64,000 bases of DNA from NCBI GenBank assembly GCA_936450465.1, contig OW388294.1, positions 66,391,575-66,455,574 of the forward strand, read 5' to 3'. The notes under the pieces are model-generated. The model saw only the letters and a list, made by a program, of their open reading frames with translations, was not told where the DNA came from and did no database searches. The DNA is from Gibbula magus. Taxonomy: Eukaryota > Mollusca > Gastropoda > Trochida > Trochidae. Numbering within the stretch: the first letter of the stretch is position 1; the number at the start of each line of letters is the position of its first letter. This document shows, one piece after another, positions 55,631-64,000 of this stretch. Position numbers and translations under genes: made by a program.

Positions 55631-58600
55631 ATGATCTCACTGATATTGTCGTCAAAACTATTGCCAAGATTTCTCATCTCGGCCCAATCTGTGTCAAAAG
55701 GATATGTACGTGACATTGCGCTGAAATGTACTCGAACACCTCACCACTCATGGACACGTAGAAAGTTAGAACCAACATTCAGAGGGAGGTCTAACAACAG
55801 GGGCTGTAACACCAATCAATTTGCAATATTGTCCGGAGGAGCACTCATTTGTAGTTTGAAACTTCTTTCAAAATGGAAATCACAAAGTGCATACTGTGAA
55901 AGTTATGTCTCATATGTATCGCTAGTGGAACATGATTGTGTCAAGAAAAAATTCATATTGTTCAGACTGATTTCAAAAGTTATTTCTCTCATTAGATTGC
56001 TTTTCCGAGCAATACGTCTTTTGGGGACATTTGTTCCAATTCTTTCGCTCTACCCATTGACTCTTCCAAGCAGAAGACTGAAGAAATTATGGTGGATATT
56101 GTTGTTGTGGGCTGTTGAATTTTCTGGACCTGCATTTGTTAAACTTGGTCAGTGGGCCAGTACCAGAAGAGATTTATTTTCAAAGGAATTTTGTGATCGA
56201 TTTAGAAAGCTTCATCATCATGCTAAGGCACATTCATGGAAGGACACCTGTAAAAGTTTAAAAAAGGCCTATGGAAAAAAGTGGAAAGATATAATGTTGT
56301 TTGAAAAAAATGCCCAACCAATTGGATCTGGATGTGTAGCCCAGGTTTGTAAGCTTACAGATATTGAACTGATTTATCACTGTTCAAATTAGGAGTTTGA
56401 ACAAGAGGGACTTAATTGGTCCTATTCAACACAAACTAGGGGACAATGGACAATTAGCATACCTAGTAATTGAGTCATTTTCTCTTCTCCAATATCAATC
56501 TGGAAAATTCATTTAACTAAAGTGCTTCCGCTTAAATAGACTCGATTTTAAATATTTTGGATTTTTATAAGCAGTTTGTAAATTATACTTTTCGTTGAAG
56601 TTTAAAAATAGTATCCCTTGGCTTAGGGCTTTACACTAGATGAAGTACATGACTACATGTATTAAATTACTATTTTTTGTTCCAGGTATACCAAGCATAT
56701 GTGAGAGAAGATAGATTGAGTGATGTTGAGTTGGAAAAGATTCTTGAAGATATTCAGGAAGAGGAGTTAGCTTATGAGGCTCTAATGGAACAGAAGACAT
56801 TTGCTGAAGGTACGTATTTAATATCTACTTAATAGTACTTATGCAGCAATATTATATTCTGAGAGAACTGACAGTCAAGGACCAGTCCCTTACTGTTGCT
56901 GTACTCTACTGATAGCGATCAACTGAACTGTGCACAGGACAATGTGCCACCATGTAAGTGACATTTAACGAGTTGTCATTCATGTAAACTGGCCATGAAG
57001 AATGGTTTGACACTGTTTAATTCAGCAGCTAAGTCTTCAAAGATCTCAGAAATGTTTTCCATTTTTGCTATTTCATTTATAATGTGTACACAAAATAAGG
57101 AAGAGAACATGCTAGTAAATGCATCAAAATAATAATTCACGTGCAACCTTGCATATATGAAATTTGACAAATGCTGGAACATAAAATTTGAGTTACTGGT
57201 AATTATTCAATTCATGTGCTATTTGTAAGCCAAGTTTTACAACATTGAAAGGAAATATTTTGTTTTGAGAACTAAAATATGATTCATGCTCATCATTATA
57301 TTATCACGAGCAAATTTTCAAATGGACGGTGGTTTTGTAATGTTTTCACCAAATTTGTTTTGATCATTGTGTCCTTTTGAAGTATATATGTTATACTTAT
57401 CTGTTGTTATAAATGTAGAATTATAATATATATTCTCTCTAAATATCCAAGACATGTTACATTTTGAAAATAAACTTATTAATTGAAACTGCGTGCAAAT
57501 ATAATTTTTCATGGATGTAAATAAATAAACTTGAGTTTTCCATAACGTATTAGTTCAAGTACCAATTATCACTTTTTGTGACATTTTCATTAACATTTAA
57601 ATGAAATTATGCATGTTTTGTTTTTATTTTTATGTTACAGGTGTAACAATTGAAGGGATGGCATTGTACAAGGGAACAAAGAAACAGTCAACAGGTACCG
57701 GTAATATATTTTTCCTTTCAAATACTCATTGTGAATTGAAATGAAAACATGAAATAAAACTTATTTAGAATTAAAAATTATCAAAATTCTGACATTTGAT
57801 TTAAAACAGAAGACAACACTGAAGACGATCTGCACCTTGTGAGCGAACCAGGAAAGGATGTGAAAGATGCTGATAGAGATAACCTTATTCCCATTGCTCT
57901 GAAGGTAACTTTGAGAGATTTGCATGATATTGTGAAATGAGTTAAAGGGGCAGTAGCACGTTTTTTTAGCTCAAATAAGTCGATGAAATGTATTTGAAAA
58001 ATAATTTCACCAATAGTAAAACACCCTTCTCTCTTCGGAAAATCAAACTAAAAATGAGTGTACATGGCTCAGTAAAGCCATGGGAATTGTTTTTGTAATT
58101 CGAAATAATAAAATGTGTTCACAATAAAATAACCGCCATGCAATTTTTGCTTTATACGCAACACCGTTTAACCCCTATGGATAATGGTTTGTGTCATAAG
58201 ATGTTTTACCCACCAAAGTAAATGTAAATGACATAAACTATCATTTTGAATGGGAAATTTGAAAAAATAAAATTTGCAAAAAACATGCTACTGCCCCTTT
58301 AAGATAAAGTGATTTTATGTCCATGCAACTTTCATGAGTTCACTGCTAATAGCTGTGATATTGCCTCAGCTGTGTTAAACAATAATTTGCTCGTCGACTT
58401 TCAAGAGTTTGCTGTTATTACAGCATCTAGTACCAGTGCAGGGAGGAAGCTTGCATTGAGGTTATCCAGTGCAATGAAACCTGTAAGCATTGGATGAATC
58501 TAGCTAGCTCCAGACAGCGAGTAACCGCTCCGTGACGTCACTAATATACTCGCTGCTATCAGAAGGTGTTCGTTTGAGAAAGCTCCAATACAGCGCGTGC

Positions 58601-61600
58601 AACTAGTGATTGCTGTCACGTTCCAAATGCAAACTTTTAACTCTTAGGATTCGGAAAATTACTCCGTACAGCTAAGAAAAGAGGCCGTCAAGCTAATATT
58701 GTTGTAGTTGTATTACGTTTTCCATCGCGTTATTGAAACAATTAAATTTTTCGTTCAGTTGCCAAGGTCATTAAACATGATATTTTTAACCAAAAACATC
58801 AACAATACTTATATTCATACGCCTAACGCATAAAACATACCCTCGAACCGATTGCTTGGTATGATGACGTCATATTCAATTGTTGTCAACTGGGTTGACA
58901 ACAATTCCCCCGTGAAAGATGGCAGGGCCACTACCGTAGAGCTACTCGGAGGGAGAGCGCCCTGACTTGAAGGTAGTGAATCTAGTGAAACCGTAGATGG
59001 TTTTGTACTGAATTTCAATGAAGCTTTGCATCCAGACTCTGCTGCATAAGGGACAGTTCTCCAAAGGAGCCAAAGTTTGCAAGCAAGGTTAAAAACCTTT
59101 TGTTTGAAGACAAACAGGCTAACCACTGTGTTATCATTAGATTTTCTTCCATACCTTTCATCTTTGGGTCATCCAATTTGAATCATGTGACAAATTATAT
59201 TTGATCTATAAAATTTTAAATTCAATAAATTTGACCTATAATTTGTTTATGTTTATATGCACAGTTTGAGAATAATGTCTTTGTGAATTGGATATATCCT
59301 TCACCAATCCTACAGATTTTTAGCTCAACAGGCTTAAAAGGCCAGATTGACTTATGGCAAGGCCGTTGTCCGTCCACATTTGACATTTGCATCCACTCCT
59401 CCACCCTGAAAGCTGAAACTGTGAGGGGAGGTACCTGGGATCAAAGACTGTACATTTGGACCTGAATCCAACTCACAAAACTAAGCTGTCGTAGGGGGGC
59501 AATATAAAGTGGTGCACCCCATTTTATAATTAAAATAGTTCCCTTTGACAAAATGGTCAATGTAATCATGTTGACATTTTTAGCATCATTTTATTTATTA
59601 TTCACAGGTTTCTCTACACAGTGACAGAAAGCATTGTGTATTCTGTATTCACTGGGGAATTTGCTGTTCTACTATAGCGTGCTGTGGAATGTGTGTATTA
59701 TAGGGACACTGCGTCGAGGATAAAAATGAGTCTCATATTTATCTCACTAAGCTAATTAGAGTGTCCACTAACGAGTTACGCTTCACTTCACTGTCTACAT
59801 GCAGTAGTTTTTATTACCAATTACGTTAATTGTCTGAAATTCGGTGTCTGTGACTTGTTAGCAGACATGTTAATTAACATTGGTAGATACACATGATCTG
59901 ATTTTTATTCTCGACGCAGTGTCCCTTTAAGCTGGCTCAGTTAACTTAAACTGTATAACAGTCATTAGGTGGGTAATACAGTGGTGAAGGAGATAACTGC
60001 ATAAGTTTTGGGAGGGGACAAATGTGTTCATTCTTCTATGAGGTACATTCTAAGTTATTATTTATTTAAACTATTTATTTAAGACAGTTAGGCATTTTGA
60101 CAAAATGTTTGCCATTGTATAATTTCTGTTATAGATCCTCAACCATAGATAATAAATTATGAAATTATAATGAGCTACATAGCAAATGGCTCTATTCATA
60201 AATTTCTTATAAGTTATTTGTTTGAAGTTCTAAAACGTTTTTATTTACGCAGGTTTTACATCCCGGAGTGAGGGAGACGTTTGCGAGAGATTTGACCCTG
60301 CTATACGCAGCTGCAAGAACAGTTCAGTTTTTCATCCCGAGTTTACGCTGGATCAGTCTTACAGAATGTGTGACAGAATTTGCCCATTCAATGAAAAGAC
60401 AGGTCTGTCAAACTTTTATTGGGTCAATTTGAGCCACCAAGCACTAGAGCTAGTTTAGAATAACATCCCCTGCAAGTCGAAACTTGTGCCAGTCTCCATC
60501 ACTTTGACCTATGAAGTTCAGCAGCAGCCCACTGCTACTCTAGCACAGAATACTTAATGAGTGCAACAAGTTCAGTGATTGAGACTGGTGTACATTATAA
60601 GGGCATTAGGGTTTAGAGGTGAAGAAGGCAAAGAGAAAATTAAACAAGGGAAGCCGCAGTTCCTGCACACACTTCCGAGAAGATTAAAAACATCAGAATA
60701 GAGAATTTCTTTATCAGTACAGAGGGTGAAAGTGTGTAGAATTATGAAGTACAAGGGTTCGAAGTTAAAACTAGTCTGGAAGCCCATGGCTAGTGAAAAT
60801 CTTCCTTGGCTACAGAATTGTTTTGGCTAGTTTGAATTTAAAAGGATAGTCTGAATTTAAAGATGATACGATCATGTAGATGCATTTGCCTAGCTAAAAT
60901 GATTTTGGGCTAGAATTTTAGGAAATTAGCTATTCTGAATAGTTAGGTTAATTTTTTACCCCTGATCAGGTTGTGGTAAGATTTTCAGTTGTGTACATTG
61001 TAAATAAACACTTGCTTGACATGTAAACCAGATTCTTAGATTTTAATTCTGCTCTTTGTATATGTGTGTATATTTTGTTTAGATGAACATGAAACACGAG
61101 GCGAAGTGTTTGGACAAACTACGACACAACTTCTCCAATGATGAAAATGTGAAAATTCCAGTTCCTCTGTGGCCGTTAATCACAAGAGATGTACTTGTGG
61201 AGACTTTTGAGGTTTGTTGTTAATTTTATTTGGACATAGTGATCGAAATAGCCAGCCTTAGAAAGTAATACTGTGGATTTAAATTACAAAATTAAGCAAA
61301 TATACAAGATACATAACCCACTAAGAGTTACCAGGAAATGGATATTAGCGTTTGCCTTCTTTTAACTACATCCCCTCTCAAACTTTGTACACTTCTTATG
61401 GATACAACAAGCTATCAAACAAGACTCGTCCAATCAACAGGCTTAGATTAACTGTAGGTGGTATGGACTGTGTAATGTTTGCCGTAACGATGGAGTGTGG
61501 CCCAGCATTGGGGAACTAGACCGAGGCGAGCATGGTCGTCTGTAGGTGATACATCTATGATCTCTTCTTCTTTCTATGATATCCAGATATGATTTCTGTT

Positions 61601-63379
61601 ACAGGATGGCGAGCCTATCTCAAACTATTTAACTGAAGATGAGGATGAATGTTCACTGAAGAAAAAGTTGGCTGAATTAGGTGTGGATGCTCTCCTGCAA
61701 ATGGTAAAAATATTTTTCAAAATTATAACAAATTCTTGTGAAAATTCTGGTGATATGCAGGCAAATTTGTTCTCTTAAATGCTTTTTAAAATTAAACACA
61801 TCCAAAGTTTGATTATAAAAAAAATTGTTTGATGTAATTTTGATACATTTCTCATTTAAATAACAATACCGCTCGTGGTTCCAAAGTTCCAGTCACTATT
61901 TGCAAGTTTTATTGCTATGCATAATTTTAAATCTGTTACAAGCTTTCATATTACATCATTACTAATGTGCTCTTGAAATGGCACTAAAACTAATCACATA
62001 AATTTGCCTCATAATTAAGTATGATTTATATGATTATATATATGTCATAGTTATAAGTATTTATTAAATATCTTATGTTTTATAGGTGTTTGTGCACAAC
62101 TTTGTTCATGGAGATCTCCATCCGGGAAATATACTTGTTCAGAATGCAGCTGATTTCAAGGAAGAAGTGCGTATCTTATTTCCTCTAATGGACCCTGTCA
62201 CCCCGGGTCTCGAATAAATGCAGGGTGATAAGATGAGCAAAGTTTTAAACAAAATGCAATGAATATATGTTCATATACTCTAAAGAGGATATTGTTCATG
62301 TTTGATAGTGAATTCACATTCAAGAATGTTTGTCATGATTTCATATGTATATGTTTGTGAGTGGTACGATTTATATGCCAAAAATATTAATAGACACCTG
62401 TCTCAAATAGATGATGGAGCTTAAAGGAAGTGCGAAAATATGTGCTCGAAATACTGTAATTGAAATAATTATCTAATTGTTTTATGATTTGTCATTTTAA
62501 ATTGTGTTGACTTGAAATTGTATTAAACCTGATACAATTTCTGACTGGGAAAAAAAGAAGACTTAAATTATAAATATATATTTTAGAGTGCAGAAGAAGA
62601 GCTGGTGATGGTGAATGTTGGAGACACGATCATCACTGGGGTGAAGAAAGCTACATGTCCTGTCAAACTGGTATTTCTAGACTGCGGAATCACGGCTACG
62701 CTTGGCGAGAGTGATAGACTCAAGTTCAGGGAAGTCTTCACAGCTGTGGTCAAAGGGGAGGTAATTCTGTCAATCTAGTAGAACAGACACCTTTTGAGTT
62801 TAAATGAAATGGCACAGGTATTATTTTATTGCCTGAGAGATGTGTATGCCGTCCAATCTGTCTTTTGCAGTTATGGTTATTGGAGAGAAATGAAGAAGTA
62901 TGATATCAGATATCTGGTTGTCCTATATTTCCTTGTTTAATGGTTGCCATTTGCTCATCTTTGTTGTAATAGGTTAACTTCCTAAAGCATCATGGTATTG
63001 AATTTATTTAAATGTTAAGGATTATTTTAACAAATTTCTCCATTTAGGGAGAAGCTGTAGCATATGTTTGAAGAGGCTTATAAGCCAATCAGAATAGAGG
63101 AAGTCGTTGATATTGATAATGACTGATATCAATGATACAAGTTGTCTCTCATATTTCAGAGAGAAGCTGCAGCCAATCAGAATAGAGAAAGTTGTTGATA
63201 TTAATAATGACTGTTATCAATGATACAACTAAATTGTGTCTCTCATTCAGGGCGAAGCTGTAGCAGACTTGTTCCTGACGAAAACAGCTCACGTGGAGTG
63301 CACAGACCACGAAGCGTTCCGGAGAGACATGAGCGCTGTCGTGATGAAGGCAAGGAGAGAGACTCTTAGTCTCTCCCAG
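55631..63379 (+). CDS. ADCK2: aarF domain-containing kinase 2 (UbiB/COQ8 family), 3' end beyond window
   Basis: Ten exons: 55,631-56,344, 56,686-56,809, 57,641-57,694, 57,810-57,904, 60,253-60,402, 61,083-61,211, 61,605-61,703, 62,086-62,166, 62,587-62,760 and 63,251-63,379. They are continuous in frame for about 583 residues. Exon 1 carries the family hallmark KLGQWASTRRDLF (KxGQ at 171-174) and GSGCVAQ (232-238), which replaces the usual glycine-rich loop. IALKVLHPGV gives the ATP-site lysine, HGDLHPGN the catalytic loop and FLDCGI the DFG equivalent (Cys in place of the Ala of UbiB-type DAG). ADCK2 is a mitochondrial atypical kinase/ATPase linked in mammals to fatty-acid oxidation and coenzyme Q; substrate unknown. 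The final exon or exons (about 60-70 residues by comparison with vertebrate ADCK2) lie past 64,000 or were not seen. Confidence 0.95.
57942..58302. mobile_element. TTAA MITE family B, copy 5, in ADCK2 intron 4
   Basis: 361 bp between TTAA copies at 57,942 and 58,299. Ends AGGGGCAGTAGCACGTTTTT / AAAAAACATGCTACTGCCCCT. Begins only 38 bp after the exon 4 donor. Confidence 0.88.
58392..59135 (-). mobile_element. Ancient SINE split by a younger insertion
   Basis: 58,392-58,503 matches the SINE body (CTTTCAAGAGTnTnnCnnTT, GnCAGGGAGnAAGC, GTGCAATGAAACCTGTAAGC). 58,986-59,135 matches its remainder up to the tRNA A-box side (CTGAATTTCAATGAAGCTTTGCA, GGCTAACCACTGTG). Both halves are much more diverged than 42,928-43,243, so this copy is old. 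The interruption is the element at 58,504-58,977. Confidence 0.7.
58504..58985. mobile_element. hAT-like insertion with 8-bp target duplication and CRE sites
   Basis: GAATCTAG at 58,496-58,503 is repeated at 58,978-58,985, in the SINE body where one copy is expected. The 474 bp between have weakly similar inverted ends (CTAGCTCCAGACAGCG / GCGCCCTGACTTGAAGGTAG). TGACGTCA occurs at 58,533 and 58,864. Non-coding. Eight-base duplications indicate a hAT-type mechanism. Confidence 0.65.
59321..59470 (+). repeat. Solo end of the TAGCTCATCAGG element
   Basis: TTTTTAGCTCAACAGGCTTAAAAGGCCAGATTGACTTATGGCAAGG-type sequence with GTTGTCCGTCCAC matches the CCGTCC-side terminus of the 45,067-47,701 element, followed by unrelated sequence. 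Confidence 0.5.
59698..59930. mobile_element. TTAA MITE family A, copy 2, in ADCK2 intron 4
   Basis: 233 bp. Right target TTAA is intact (59,927-59,930); the left is TTAT, one substitution. Termini AGGGACACTGCGTCGAGGA / TCTCGACGCAGTGTCCCT; interior nearly identical to 4,981-5,212 (CATGCAGTAGTTTTTATTAC, TTACGTTAATTGTCTGAAAT). Confidence 0.88.
60465..60592. mobile_element. Family G foldback element, short copy, ADCK2 intron 5
   Basis: CATCCCCTGCAAGTCGAAAC...GTCTCCATCACT at the left is inverted as CAGTGATTGAGACTGG at the right; the short interior has GCAGCAGCCCACTGC. Confidence 0.5.
63046..63250 (+). repeat. ADCK2: Tandem duplicates of the ADCK2 exon 10 splice acceptor region
   Basis: Three successive acceptor-plus-exon starts: TTTAG|GGAGAAGCTGTAGCA (about 63,048), TTTCAG|AGAGAAGCTGCAGCC (about 63,160) and the functional TTCAG|GGCGAAGCTGTAGCA (63,250). 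The 90-105 bp between them repeat GCCAATCAGAATAGAG, GTTGATATTnATAATGACT and TATCAATGATACAA. The two upstream copies run into stop codons within about 12 codons, so only the third can continue the protein. Confidence 0.8.
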
Positions 63380-63489
63380 GTGAGACTATGGTTATTAAAC
63401 TACCGGTAGTCTAAGTTCACCTGCTCTGTGAATGATAAAAAATAGCTAGATTGCTGTATATGGACAGACTTTGTGGCCTGTCATTACAC

Positions 63490-63985
63490 CTAGCCTTGTT
63501 TTCAATGGATCTTAGGTATACCAGAACTAGGGAATCAGTCACAAATACCATACCAATGGGAAATAACCTTGCAGCTGATTGATTTGCATTTGATATGTCT
63601 TACCCAACCTATTCGGGCTGAACCAGCCTGCTCGCTAAAGTATCTAAGTGCAAGTGAAAAAATTCTATGCTACTCAAGTGATTTTGAAGCTTAGAAATGT
63701 GAATAGGACAAATGTTCGGAGCTGGTGACTGGCAATAGGCCATTGGCCTGAAGCTCTTTGAGCGGTTTAAAACAAATACCTAAATCTAATGGAATTATTC
63801 AAATAAAACTGTTAATGTACACAGCTTTGTTTACAATGGATCTGAGACAATCAGTCACTTCCAACCATTATAACCAATGAAATAACCTTACAGCTTAGGC
63901 TAACCTCAATCAATTTGCATTTATGTCTTGCCCTTACTTACATGGGCTGAAGGAGGCTGCTCCCTGAAGTATAGAAGTGTTGGCA
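63490..63985. repeat. Duplicated segment in the last visible ADCK2 intron
   Basis: 63,497-63,655 and 63,825-63,985 are diverged direct copies: TTGTTTnCAATGGATCT, AATCAGTCAC, CCAATGnGAAATAACCTTnCAGCT, ATTTGCATTT, GGGCTGAAnnnGnCTGCTC. Unit offset about 330 bp. Confidence 0.65.
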
Positions 63986-64000
63986 AACGTATTTTTTTTA

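Noticed and set aside
58815..59126. Minus-strand ORF of 103 codons
   Set aside because: Spans the junction of a SINE remnant and a hAT-like insertion; no conserved protein features.

Overview
This is a window of AT-rich animal nuclear DNA. Genes have GT-AG introns and sit in dense layers of transposable elements and minisatellites. The SINE types, the many small inverted-repeat elements and the 145-bp and 170-bp satellite-like families look like a mollusc, most likely a bivalve; that assignment is inference. I see no bacterial or viral genome features.

Layout. From 1 to about 17,200 I recognise no intact gene: diverged tandem duplications, SINE copies, TTAA-flanked MITEs (3,090-6,819 and 15,677-16,038), a broken gag-like ORF (5,479-6,290), a TATG/TG microsatellite (13,985-14,440) and an orphan TATA promoter (about 17,224-17,290, minus strand). 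From 19,888 to 26,316 (minus strand) lies the 5' part of a secreted protein: signal peptide, three sushi/CCP domains, an EGF and a calcium-binding EGF, all on phase-1 exons. Its introns hold a 32-bp minisatellite of about 54 units and a satellite-bearing inverted-repeat element. TXNDC9 follows on the plus strand (non-coding exon 1 ending at 27,746, single coding exon 30,774-31,427). A four-exon plus-strand gene at 39,093-42,190 encodes a predicted N-myristoylated, raftlin-like protein with PSAP and PPPY motifs at its C-terminus.

From 48,144 to the window end are two divergent genes for predicted mitochondrial proteins. MMAA, the G-protein chaperone of methylmalonyl-CoA mutase, is on the minus strand (six coding exons, 48,144-53,918). 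ADCK2, a UbiB/COQ8-family atypical kinase, is on the plus strand (ten exons seen, 55,631-63,379, last exon or exons beyond the window). They share an intergenic region with ETS-like GGAA motifs.

The clearest unusual signals are in the non-coding DNA. (1) A 205-bp element with an 8-bp target duplication (AAGTCCTT) consists largely of TTAGGG-like telomere-type repeats. (2) Three MITE families share TTAA target sites and a TTAAAGG-type terminus. (3) A minisatellite of about 16 x 145 bp is bounded by TAGCTCATCAGG inverted repeats, with the same structure at two further loci. (4) Several nested insertions can be ordered in time. I found no convincing new multi-gene system; the best protein-level novelty is the raftlin-like protein with late-domain motifs.
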